Positions 1 to 7,786 of a stretch of 37,389 nt of DNA are shown in pieces. The stretch's first letter is position 1. Every line of letters begins with the position of its first letter. The DNA comes from Roseovarius sp. UBA6217. GTDB lineage: Bacteria; Pseudomonadota; Alphaproteobacteria; Rhodobacterales; Rhodobacteraceae. Position numbers and translations under genes: made by a program. The stretch covers positions 1 through 37,389 of the forward strand of contig DISF01000059.1 of assembly GCA_002421985.1 (NCBI GenBank). The letters are read 5' to 3'. The notes under the pieces are model-generated. The model did no database searches, was not told the origin of the DNA, and saw only the letters and a program-made list of their open reading frames with translations.

Positions 1-33
1 GCCCCCCCGCGGTCGGGCACTGCGCGGCTCCTC
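1..33 (-). repeat. Dispersed palindromic repeat, copy D (5' part, cut by window edge)
   Basis: Read on the minus strand this matches the first part of the repeat seen in full at 14116-14296, 16100-16302 and 30052-30234: a GAGGAGCCGCGC start, then GTGCCCGACCGCGGG. It runs off the window inside a G-run, so its length is unknown. It begins about 50 bases after the nusB stop codon. Confidence 0.7.
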
Positions 34-82
34 AAACGTTGCCCTCAACATCCCCTTCAGGCCAATCTCACCCCCGTCCCCC

Positions 83-559
83 TCAGAACGCCTCGGGCCG
101 CGCCTCGCGCGCCATGTGGTCGAGCACGGCATTGACGAATTTCGCCTCGCGCCCCTCGGGATAGAACGCCTTGGCCACCTCGACATATTCCATGATGACC
201 ACCTTGGGCGGCGTCGCCTCCTGCACCATCTCGGCCCCGGCGGCACGAAAGAGCGCGCGCAACACCGGATCGATCCGCGCAATGGGCCATTTCGCCACCA
301 GCGCGCGGTCAACCGTCTGGTCGATCCTGGCCTGCCAGTTTACCGCGCCATCCAGCAGCTTGCCGAAAAGCTTGGCATCGCCCTCGGCCATCTCCACCCC
401 CTCCTCGACCTCCTCGCCAAACCGGAAATCGAGGAATTCGCGCCGCACCGTATCGGCGCTCTCGCCCGATTGCTCCATCTGGTAGAGCGCCTGAACGGCA
501 TAAAGCCGGGCAGCGGATTTGAGGGAATGCCTGCTTTGGGGGGCGCGCGCGTCGCTCAT
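83..559 (-). CDS. nusB: Transcription antitermination factor NusB
   Basis: A 158-residue protein matching NusB throughout. It has an N-terminal AARLYAVQALYQME helix, a central ARIDPVLRALFRAAGAEM segment, and the C-terminal VAKAFYPEGREAKFVNAVLD block that is the family's best-conserved part. NusB pairs with NusE (ribosomal protein S10) on boxA RNA and supports antitermination of rRNA transcription. The start at 559 gives the normal N-terminus, and its ATG overlaps the ribH stop by 4 bases (ATGA), so translation is probably coupled to ribH. The ribH-nusB order is standard in alphaproteobacteria. A longer in-frame start at 646 would lie inside ribH and adds non-conserved sequence. Confidence 0.96.
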   Translation of the reverse strand: MSDARAPQSRHSLKSAARLYAVQALYQMEQSGESADTVRREFLDFRFGEEVEEGVEMAEGDAKLFGKLLDGAVNWQARIDQTVDRALVAKWPIARIDPVLRALFRAAGAEMVQEATPPKVVIMEYVEVAKAFYPEGREAKFVNAVLDHMAREARPEAF

Positions 560-1101
560 GCTGTGGGGGTATCCTTGGCTGTGCCCGCGACGCGGTATTC
601 GTCGGAGGCAGGAACAAACCCCACCCCCTTGCGCGGGCCGCCCCATTTACGGGCCAGCGCCACCAGATGCAAGGCCGCCGCCGCCGCCCCTGCGCCCTTG
701 TTCATCGCGCCCGGATCGGCCCGAACCTCGGCTTGCGCGCGATTTTCCACCGTCAGGATACCGTTGCCTATGCACAAGCCCTGAAGGCCCAGAAGCATCA
801 GCCCGCGCGAGCTGTCATTGCACACCGTCTCGTAATGCGTGGTCTCGCCCCGGATCACGCAGCCAAGCGCCACGTAGCCGTCGAAATGCGACATCCGTTC
901 CGCGATCCCGATAGCGGTGGCGATCTCCAGCGCGCCGGGCACCTCGACGATCTCAAAGGCGGCACCGGTGGCCTCGATCTCGGCCACAGCCCCCTTGATC
1001 AGGTTGTCGGCGATGTCGCGATAAAACGGTGCCACCACGATCAAAAGCTTTACCGGCCGGTCGAATTCGGCGCGCGGCAGTGTGTATTCGTGCTTGGCCA
1101 T
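556..1101 (-). CDS. ribH: 6,7-dimethyl-8-ribityllumazine synthase
   Basis: A 181-residue lumazine synthase, which condenses 5-amino-6-ribitylamino-uracil with 3,4-dihydroxy-2-butanone 4-phosphate in the penultimate step of riboflavin synthesis. Visible family motifs are VEVPGALEI, GCVIRGETTHYE (with the catalytic His), NGILTVEN and NKGAGAAAAAL. About 25 residues after RKWGG form a C-terminal tail beyond the usual family end. The start at 1101 is chosen because MAKHEYTLP leads straight into the first conserved strand; the longer frame to 1155 would run into ribB. It starts 1 base after the ribB stop and overlaps nusB by 4 bases, so it is the middle gene of a compact operon. Confidence 0.96.
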   Translation of the reverse strand: MAKHEYTLPRAEFDRPVKLLIVVAPFYRDIADNLIKGAVAEIEATGAAFEIVEVPGALEIATAIGIAERMSHFDGYVALGCVIRGETTHYETVCNDSSRGLMLLGLQGLCIGNGILTVENRAQAEVRADPGAMNKGAGAAAAALHLVALARKWGGPRKGVGFVPASDEYRVAGTAKDTPTA

Positions 1102-1102
1102 C

Positions 1103-2251
1103 TCACATCTCCTTGAGGGGCTTGGTGCCCACGATGCTGATGCCATAGGCATCAAGCCCCAGATAGCGCGTTTTGGGGCTGTCAGTCAGCAGGATCAGCT
1201 CGTGTATCCCCAGAACCGCCATGATCTGTGCCCCCAGCCCGGTATGCTTGATCGTGCGCGGCCCGTCCTCGTCGGCCATCTCGCCCGCGAGCTTGGGCCG
1301 GGGCTGGCGGAACAGGAACACCGCGCCGCGCCCCTCGCGGGCGATGATCTCCATCGCCCGCGGCAGCTTGCCCGCCGGGCCGTGGCCCGCCTGCACGCCA
1401 ATGCCAAGCACATCCTCCAGCGCGTTGAGCGCATGCGCGCGCGTCAGCACCGGCCTGCCGTCGGTGATGTCGCCCTTGATCAGCACGACATGCTCGGTGC
1501 CGGTGATCTGGTCGGCGAAGATGCGCATCTCCCACTCGCCGCCATGGCAGGAGATGACAGGCGCGCGCCCTGTCTCGATCACCAGATTGTCGTGCTTGTG
1601 GCGATAGGCGATCAGGTCCGAGATGGTGCCGATCTTCAGCCCGTGCCCGGCGGCAAACTCGATGAGATCGGGCAGCCGCGCCATGGACCCGTCATCCTTC
1701 ATGATCTCGCAGATCACGCCCGACGGGTTCAGCCCGGCCAGCCGCGCGATATCCACCGCCGCCTCGGTATGGCCCGCGCGCACCAGCACACCGCCGCGCC
1801 GCGCGCGCAGCGGAAAGACATGGCCCGGCGTGGCAAGGCTCGCCATGGTGTTCTGTTCGTTGATTGCGGTGGCGATGGTCAGCGCGCGGTCATGCGCGGA
1901 AATCCCGGTGCTGACCCCCTCGCGCGCCTCGATCGAGACGGTGAATGCCGTCTCGTGGCGCGAGGAATTGTTGACCGCCATCATCGGCAGGCCCAGCCGG
2001 TCGATGCGCTCCGGCGTCATCGGCAGGCAAATGAGGCCGCGCCCGTGCATGGCCATGAAATTCACCGCCTCCGGCGTGGCGAACTCGGCGGCGATCACCA
2101 GATCGCCCTCGTTCTCGCGGTCCTCGTGATCGACAAGGATGAACATGCGCCCCGCCCGTGCCTCGGCGATGATCTCCTCGGTCGGAGAAATCGCATGGCG
2201 AAGGTCGGATTCCACCGGCCCCGGCGTCTCGAATGCGGTTGTGTCGGTCAT
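1103..2251 (-). CDS. ribB: 3,4-dihydroxy-2-butanone 4-phosphate synthase with degenerate GTP cyclohydrolase II domain
   Basis: A 382-residue RibBA-type fusion. Residues 1 to about 205 form a complete RibB domain, which turns ribulose 5-phosphate into the four-carbon unit used by RibH: it has the acidic DHEDRENEGD loop, TGISAHDRA and the RAGHTEA motif. The remaining residues align with GTP cyclohydrolase II but lack its zinc site: the usual Cys-x10-Cys-x-Cys segment is replaced by RAHALNALEDVLGIG with no cysteine. The RQEGRGIG active-site motif is also altered (EGRGAVFLFRQPRPK). I therefore infer RibB activity only, with a true RibA or FolE2-like enzyme elsewhere. It heads the ribB-ribH-nusB operon. 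About 200 bases separate it from the broken gene upstream, with no convincing promoter seen. Confidence 0.92.
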   Translation of the reverse strand: MTDTTAFETPGPVESDLRHAISPTEEIIAEARAGRMFILVDHEDRENEGDLVIAAEFATPEAVNFMAMHGRGLICLPMTPERIDRLGLPMMAVNNSSRHETAFTVSIEAREGVSTGISAHDRALTIATAINEQNTMASLATPGHVFPLRARRGGVLVRAGHTEAAVDIARLAGLNPSGVICEIMKDDGSMARLPDLIEFAAGHGLKIGTISDLIAYRHKHDNLVIETGRAPVISCHGGEWEMRIFADQITGTEHVVLIKGDITDGRPVLTRAHALNALEDVLGIGVQAGHGPAGKLPRAMEIIAREGRGAVFLFRQPRPKLAGEMADEDGPRTIKHTGLGAQIMAVLGIHELILLTDSPKTRYLGLDAYGISIVGTKPLKEM

Positions 2252-2449
2252 GGCGCGCCCCCCTTGTCAAAGCCCCGCCCGGATAGCGCAGCCGCGCGCC
2301 AATGGCCAGAGGCCGCGCGGCGCATTTCCGGTTTGCGCCGCGCGCGGGTTCCGCGCAGCCTGTGCGCAAACGGCCCGGACGCGCTCCTGCCCGAGGTGTC
2401 GGCGGGGCGGCGGGGCTTTGTCCGGCTGGATTATCTGAGTTAACGCGCC

Positions 2450-3734
2450 TCAGTGCAGCTTGTTGCGGATGCGCCGCACCATCCACCACACGCCCCCCCC
2501 ACCACCGGCAGCGTGACGGCGGCGGTCATCATGCCCTTGCTCACCCCCAAAACCCCGGTCAGCGGATAGAGCAGATAGCCCGCCAGCGACACGGCGTAAT
2601 AGCTGATCGCCACCACCGACAGCCCCTCGACCGTGCGTTGCAGACGTAATTGCAGATCGGCGCGGCGGTCCATGCTCTCCACGCGCGCCTGGTTCTGCGC
2701 GCTACGCACCACGTCCACCCCGGTGCGCAACAGATCCCCCGCCCGCATCGCCCGGTCCGACATCGCGCGCAGCCGCTCCTTTGTCGCCGCGACCGTGCGC
2801 ATCGCCGGATCATAGCGGCGCATCATGAATTCGTGGAAGGTCTGCCGCCCGTCGAACCGCGCCTCGCGCAGCGCCTCGATGCGCTGATGCACGATCTGCT
2901 CATAGGCCGCCGTCGCCCCGAACCGGAACGAGGATTGCGCCACCAGCGCCTCCAACTCCGCCGAGACCTCGAGCAGCCCCTCAAGCGTCTCCTCCGCGGG
3001 CTGGCTGCCGCTGGTCATGTCGTCCACAAGGCGGCTCGGGCGGCTGTCGGTCTCGCCCATCTGGCGGCTCATTTCGCGCACCCGCGCGAATCCGAGCATC
3101 GACATGGCCTTGTAGGTCTCGATCTCGCACAGCCGCTGCACGATCCGCCCGATCCGCCGCTGCCCGGTTTCCGGGGCGACGTGGAGCGAGAATCGCAGAT
3201 GCCCCGCCGGGTCGATACGGAAATCGCCCGCGATCACGCCGGCATCCTCGAGCACGCGCGCCACCGCCACGCTCTCGGACACGAACCAGCGATCCACATC
3301 GGCGCGCGTCGCCTCGCGGCTTGTCCACGGCACCACCCGGATCATCGCCGAGGTCATCCGCTGCCCCGGTGCCCGCGACAGCCATTGCGCCGGAAACACA
3401 TCGAAATCGGCCGGATCAAAGGGCCGCTCGCTTACCCCGTCGGCAAACACCGTAGAGGTCACCATCTCGGTATGGCTTTCCCATTTGAGCCTGTGGCGCC
3501 CGATCTCGCCGAAATAATGCGTGGCGCCGGGTTGCGGATGCCTGGCCCCATAGCGATCCAGCAGCGACACCAGATGCGCCATATCCGCCGCCCGGTCGCG
3601 CTTGGCGGCGTCCTGCCTGCGCTTGATGGCAAGATATACCGCCGTGCAGGGGGCGCGCCCAGCGTGGGAAAGGGCCGCGCGTGCAACTCGTTGGTCAGTT
3701 CGTAGCGCAGCGTGTGGTCCTCGATGGGCGGCAT
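2450..3734 (-). pseudogene. DUF3422 membrane protein gene with two frameshifts
   Basis: The N-terminus from 3734 (MPPIEDHTLRYELTNELHARPFPTLGAP) is in a different frame from the body that starts MAHLVSLLDRYG near 3582. Adding one base to the five-G run at 3649-3653 joins them through CTAVYLAIKRRQDAAKRD. The 3' end has a second break: adding one base to the eight-C run at 2493-2500 turns the odd tail ACGGWCGASATSC into VWWMVRRIRNKLH with a stop at 2450. The repaired product is about 427 residues, cytoplasmic-like with two C-terminal hydrophobic helices, as in DUF3422, whose function is unknown. Both lesions are single-base losses in homopolymers, so consensus sequencing error is at least as likely as real decay. 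Confidence 0.85.
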
Positions 3735-3852
3735 GGGCCTCTCTCTCCCTGTCTTGGGCGCAATCCAGCGCGGCCCGCCCCAGCGAAAAGATATTTTTCC
3801 TTCAAACACAAAACCTTAGCGGCACACCACCGCATACCGGGCGCGCCCTGCC

Positions 3853-3871
3853 CTTCATCTTGCCGAAAATA
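3853..3871 (-). repeat. Short intergenic motif, copy 1
   Basis: On the minus strand this reads TATTTTCGGCAAGATGAAG. It differs by one base from the 19-mer at 25194-25212 on the plus strand. I recall similar TATTT..AAGATGAAG strings between genes of many Rhodobacteraceae. It lies after the pntB terminator and about 120 bases before the DUF3422 start. Confidence 0.55.
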
Positions 3872-3909
3872 CTCATTTGCTCATCGCCGCCACGCGGCCG
3901 CGCGCCACG

Positions 3910-3939
3910 AAAAAGGGCGCGGCCCGCAGGCCACGCCCC
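3910..3939 (-). terminator. Rho-independent terminator after pntB
   Basis: On the minus strand a stem GGGCG-GGCC pairs with GGCC-CGCCC around a 4-base loop (arms at 3915-3924 and 3929-3938, one mismatch) and is followed by a T-run at 3910-3914. It lies 22 bases past the pntB stop and closes the pntAB operon. Confidence 0.85.
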
Positions 3940-3960
3940 TCTCCCGTCTTGCGGCCCCGA

Positions 3961-5394
3961 TCACTCGATCTTGGGCAAAAGGCTCGACACGCTGGCCTTG
4001 GCATCGCCATAGAACATCCGCGTGTTTTCCTTGTAAAAGAGCGGGTTCTCGATCCCGGAATAGCCGGTGCCCTGCCCGCGCTTGGATACGATGACCTGTT
4101 TCGCTTTCCAGCATTCCAGCACCGGCATCCCCGCGATGGGCGAATTGGGATCGTCCTGCGCCGCCGGGTTCACGATATCGTTGGAGCCGATGACGATGGC
4201 CACATCCGTATCGGGGAAATCCGCGTTGATCTCGTCCATTTCCAGCACGATGTCATAAGGCACCTTGGCCTCGGCCAGAAGAACGTTCATATGCCCCGGC
4301 AAGCGCCCCGCGACCGGGTGAATGGCGAAGCGCACGTTCTTGCCTTTGGCGCGCAGCTTCTGGGTCAGCTCCGAGACCGCCCCCTGCGCCTGCGCCACCG
4401 CCATGCCATAGCCCGGAATGATGATGATGCTGTCGGCCTCGTTGAGCGCCGCGGCGACGCCATCGACATCAATCGCCACCTGTTCGCCCTCGACCGCCAT
4501 CTGCGCGCCCGCCGGACCGCCGAAACCGCCGAGGATGACCGAAATGAACGACCGGTTCATCGCCTTGCACATGATGTAGCTGAGGATCGCACCCGACGAG
4601 CCGACCAAGGCCCCGACCACGATCAGCAGATCGTTGCCAAGCGAGAAACCGATCGCCGCCGCCGCCCAGCCCGAATAGCTGTTGAGCATCGACACCACCA
4701 CCGGCATGTCCGCGCCGCCGATCCCCATGATCAGGTGATAGCCGATGAAGAACGCCAGAAGTGTCATCGCAACCAGCGTCCAGATGCCCGCATCGTTGAA
4801 ATACATCACCCCCAGCACCACCGACAGCAGCGCCGCCCCGGCATTGAGCATATGCCCGCCCGGCAGCTTTTTCGCGGCCGTATCGACCTTGCCCGCCAGC
4901 TTGCCAAAGGCGATGACCGAACCGGTAAAGGTCACAGCGCCGATAAAGACGCCAAGGAAAACCTCGACCCGCAGTATCGCCACCTCGACGCTCGTTTTCT
5001 TGGCCAGCACGGCGGCAAAGCCCTCAAGCCCCTTGCGCGCGGCATCATCCATCGCCAGCACGCGGGTCAGTTCGAGATCGGCGTTGAAGCCGACGAATAC
5101 CGCCGCAAGACCCACGAGGCTGTGCATCGCCGCCACAAGCTGCGGCATCTCGGTCATCTGCACGCGTGTGGCCACGATCCAGCCGATGACGCCACCGCCT
5201 GCGATCAGCACCAGCGACAAGAGCCACAGCCCCGCGCCGGGGCCGATAAGCGTGGCGATAACCGCCAGCGCCATGCCCGCCATGCCATACCACACCGCGC
5301 GCTTGGCGCTTTCCTGCCCCGATAGCCCGCCCAGCGACAGGATGAAGAGGATGGCCGCCACCACATAGGCGGCCGTCGTGAATCCGTAATCCAT
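3961..5394 (-). CDS. pntB: NAD(P) transhydrogenase subunit beta
   Basis: The 477-residue beta subunit of the proton-translocating transhydrogenase, which uses the proton gradient to reduce NADP+ with NADH in the inner membrane. Residues 1 to about 265 are a chain of hydrophobic helices (dII). The C-terminal dIII domain carries the NADP-binding signatures: IIIPGYGMAVAQAQ, AIHPVAGRLPGHMNVLLAEA, VIGSNDIVNPAA and the late GYSGIENPLF. Length and order agree with known PntB. It follows pntA by 13 bases and is closed by the terminator at 3910-3939, so the two are co-transcribed. Nothing appears truncated. Confidence 0.97.
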   Translation of the reverse strand: MDYGFTTAAYVVAAILFILSLGGLSGQESAKRAVWYGMAGMALAVIATLIGPGAGLWLLSLVLIAGGGVIGWIVATRVQMTEMPQLVAAMHSLVGLAAVFVGFNADLELTRVLAMDDAARKGLEGFAAVLAKKTSVEVAILRVEVFLGVFIGAVTFTGSVIAFGKLAGKVDTAAKKLPGGHMLNAGAALLSVVLGVMYFNDAGIWTLVAMTLLAFFIGYHLIMGIGGADMPVVVSMLNSYSGWAAAAIGFSLGNDLLIVVGALVGSSGAILSYIMCKAMNRSFISVILGGFGGPAGAQMAVEGEQVAIDVDGVAAALNEADSIIIIPGYGMAVAQAQGAVSELTQKLRAKGKNVRFAIHPVAGRLPGHMNVLLAEAKVPYDIVLEMDEINADFPDTDVAIVIGSNDIVNPAAQDDPNSPIAGMPVLECWKAKQVIVSKRGQGTGYSGIENPLFYKENTRMFYGDAKASVSSLLPKIE

Positions 5395-5407
5395 GATCCT
5401 CTACTCC

Positions 5408-6982
5408 TTATGACTTCTGGAACATGGCGAGCATTCGCCGGGTAACGAGGAAACCGCCGAAAATGTTGATTCCCGCCATGAAGACCGACAGCGCCGCCAG
5501 CAAGATGACAAGGAACGAACCCGATCCGATCTGCATGAGCGCGCCCAGAATGATGATCGACGAGATCGCGTTCGTGACCGCCATCAGCGGCGTGTGCAGG
5601 CTGTGGCTCACGCCCCAGATCACCTGAAAGCCGACGAACACCGCCAGCACGAAGACAATGAAATGCTGCATGAAGCTGGCAGGGGCCACAAGACCCACGG
5701 CAAGAAGCAGCGCCGCGCCAACAGCCAGAAGCGTGACTTGCCTCTTGGTCTGCTCCTTGAACGCCGCCATTTCCGCCGCGCGCTTTTCTTCGGGCGTCAG
5801 CTCCCTGGCCTTTTCCTTGGGCTTGGCGGCGGCAATCGCAGCCACCTTGGGCGGTGGCGGCGGCCAGGTGATCTCTCCCTTGTGGGTGACCGTGGCCCCC
5901 CGGATCACGTCATCCTCCATGTTATGCACCACGACGCCATCCTTGCCGGGCGTCAGGTCGGTCATCATGTGGCGGATGTTGGTGGCGTAAAGCGTGCTCG
6001 CCTGCGCCGCCATCCGGCTTGGAAAATCGGTATAGCCGATGATCGTCACGCCGTTCTCGGTGACGATCTTTTCGTCCATCACCGTCAGCTTGCAGTTGCC
6101 GCCCTTTTCCGCCGCCAGATCCACGATGACAGAGCCGCGCTTCATGGCCTTGACCATGTCCTCGGTCCAAAGCTCGGGTGCCTCGCGGTTGGGGATCAGC
6201 GCCGTGGTGATGACGATATCCATCTCGGGTGCCAGCTCGCGGAACTTGGCAAGCTGCGCCTCGCGGAATTCAGGGCTGGAGACAGAGGCATAGCCGCCCG
6301 TGGCCGCGCCGTCCTTCTGCTCTTCCTCGAAATCGAGATAGACGAATTGCGCGCCCATCGATTCGACCTGCTCGGCCACTTCGGGGCGCACGTCGAACGC
6401 ATAGGTGATCGCGCCAAGGCTTGTCGCCGTGCCGATGGCCGCCAGCCCCGCCACGCCCGCGCCCACCACAAGCACCTTCGCGGGGGGCACCTTGCCGGCG
6501 GCAGTGATCTGCCCGGTGAAGAAGCGGCCGAAATTGTTGCCGGCCTCGATCACCGCGCGATAGCCCGCGATATTGGCCATGGAACTGAGCGCGTCCATCT
6601 TCTGCGCGCGGCTGATGCGCGGCACCATTTCCATCGCGATGACGGTGGCACCCTTTTTCGCGGCCGTCTCCAGCCCCTCGGCATTGCCCGCCGGGTTGAA
6701 GAAGGTAATCAGCGTCTGCCCCTCGCGCAGCCGCTTGAGCTCGGGCTCGGTGGGCACGCGCACCTTGGCGACCACGTCGGCCACCTTCCACAGCGCGGCG
6801 GCGGTCTTGACGATCTCGACACCCGCCTGCTCATATGCGGCATCCGAGAATCCCGCGCGCTCGCCCGCGCCGGTCTCGATGGCGCAGTCATATCCCAGTT
6901 TTTGCAGCTGAAGGGCCGAGTCCGGCGTCATCGCGACGCGGTTTTCACCCTCCATCACCTCTTTCGGCGTTCCGATCTTCAC
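5408..6982 (-). CDS. pntA: NAD(P) transhydrogenase subunit alpha
   Basis: A 524-residue one-piece alpha subunit. Residues 1 to about 380 are the NAD(H)-binding dI domain, related to alanine dehydrogenase, with the N-terminal KIGTPKEVMEGENRVAMTP and the Rossmann turn VLVVGAGVAGLAAIG. A proline- and charge-rich linker (WPPPPPK, then ELTPEEKRAAEM) leads to hydrophobic helices in the last 110 residues that join the PntB membrane part. In Rhodospirillum rubrum this subunit is split into two genes; here it is intact, as in E. coli. The start codon is GTG, with AGGGG about 10 bases upstream. The leader holds a perfect 7-base inverted repeat (7021-7039). Confidence 0.96.
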   Translation of the reverse strand: MKIGTPKEVMEGENRVAMTPDSALQLQKLGYDCAIETGAGERAGFSDAAYEQAGVEIVKTAAALWKVADVVAKVRVPTEPELKRLREGQTLITFFNPAGNAEGLETAAKKGATVIAMEMVPRISRAQKMDALSSMANIAGYRAVIEAGNNFGRFFTGQITAAGKVPPAKVLVVGAGVAGLAAIGTATSLGAITYAFDVRPEVAEQVESMGAQFVYLDFEEEQKDGAATGGYASVSSPEFREAQLAKFRELAPEMDIVITTALIPNREAPELWTEDMVKAMKRGSVIVDLAAEKGGNCKLTVMDEKIVTENGVTIIGYTDFPSRMAAQASTLYATNIRHMMTDLTPGKDGVVVHNMEDDVIRGATVTHKGEITWPPPPPKVAAIAAAKPKEKARELTPEEKRAAEMAAFKEQTKRQVTLLAVGAALLLAVGLVAPASFMQHFIVFVLAVFVGFQVIWGVSHSLHTPLMAVTNAISSIIILGALMQIGSGSFLVILLAALSVFMAGINIFGGFLVTRRMLAMFQKS

Positions 6983-7020
6983 GTCTTCTGTCCCCTTTTG
7001 GCAGATCCTGTCTGTCTTTG

Positions 7021-7039
7021 GTCACCGTTCCCCGGTGAC
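7021..7039. promoter_or_regulatory. Inverted repeat in the pntA upstream region
   Basis: GTCACCG and CGGTGAC form perfect 7-base arms around a 5-base spacer, 38-57 bases before the pntA GTG. It could be an operator or a leader hairpin. No T-run follows, so it is not a terminator. No promoter was convincingly placed. Confidence 0.35.
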
Positions 7040-7107
7040 GGGCGGTTACACGAGCGCGGTTATCCCACACAATTTTGCGACTTGCGACACCAACTTTGCC
7101 GAAGACC

Positions 7108-7560
7108 CTACACCCAGCGCCGGGTTTTTTCGCAATAGCGGGCAAAATCGGCCCGAAACACCCGGCGCATCCGGTTTTCCTCGGGGATGACGAATCGCCG
7201 CTCGATCACCCAGACGAAGATCGGCACAAGCGGCAGCGACAGCACCGCGTCCCAGCGCAGGATCAACCCCGCGAGGATCAGCGCATCGCCCAGGTAGATC
7301 GGGTTGCGCGTGCGCTTGAATATCCCCGATTGGATCAGCCGCGCGGGCGTCTGGTGCGGCACGATGGTGGTGCGCTGGCGGCGGAACTCCATCGCGGCCA
7401 GCGCGATGAGCAAGAGGCCCGCGCCCACCAAGAGCCCACCCGCGAAATCCACCCATCCCCCGCCAAGCCGCAGCCCCAGCGGAAACCGCGTGGCCTGAAC
7501 CCAGGCGAGGGCCAGAAACCCGGCCAGCCAGACGGGCGGCATGTCGATCCATTTCAGCAT
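7108..7560 (-). CDS. Isoprenylcysteine carboxyl methyltransferase-family membrane protein
   Basis: A 150-residue integral membrane protein with about four hydrophobic segments. It carries the C-terminal signature of the ICMT/PEMT-like methyltransferase family: GIFKRTRNPIYLGDALILAG, followed by the ERRFVIPEENRMRRVFRADFARY block. In this family the Arg-Asn/His-Pro-x-Tyr motif and the Glu-Glu pair bind S-adenosylmethionine. The substrate cannot be told from sequence; bacterial members are mostly uncharacterised. The start at 7560 (MLKWIDMPPVWL) fits the first membrane segment; an in-frame start at 7620 adds a proline-rich, non-conserved leader. It stands alone between pntA and mltG on the same strand, with no operon partner apparent. 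Confidence 0.8.
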   Translation of the reverse strand: MLKWIDMPPVWLAGFLALAWVQATRFPLGLRLGGGWVDFAGGLLVGAGLLLIALAAMEFRRQRTTIVPHQTPARLIQSGIFKRTRNPIYLGDALILAGLILRWDAVLSLPLVPIFVWVIERRFVIPEENRMRRVFRADFARYCEKTRRWV

Positions 7561-7726
7561 TGTCCGGTGCTCCGGTTCGGGGTATCGCGGCCAGAATGCA
7601 CGCGGTGGGGGCGATGTCAAAGTTGACGTTCACGGCAAGCACGCCCAACCCTTGATCGCCAGCTTGCAAGATGGTCCGACGCGGCACGAAGGACGGTTTC
7701 GGCCTGTTGCTGACATTGTCCCCTGT

Positions 7727-7785
7727 CCCCCGCGCGGCATCAAGGCGCGCCTTGGCGCACCGCCGCGCGAGCGCCCGACAGCCCC
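7727..7785 (-). repeat. Dispersed palindromic repeat, copy E (3' half only)
   Basis: On the minus strand it reads CGGGCGCTCGCGCGGCGG, then a GGTGCGCC-AA-GGCGCGCC hairpin and CCTTGATGCCGCGCGGGGG. This matches the 3' half of the full copies, including the nested hairpin flanked by complementary CGCGCGG and CCGCGCG arms. It starts directly at the mltG stop codon and could act as a 3'-end hairpin for the fab-mltG transcript. Confidence 0.75.
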
Positions 7786-7786
7786 C

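Noticed and set aside
1082..2443. Long plus-strand open frame of about 450 codons
   Set aside because: It is the mirror of ribB in a GC-rich genome; the product is rich in His, Arg and Ala, with no domain.
2252..2449. FMN riboswitch before ribB
   Set aside because: None of the conserved FMN-element blocks is seen in the 200 bases upstream.
5594..7138. Plus-strand open frame of about 510 codons
   Set aside because: Antisense to pntA; His- and Arg-rich with no domain.
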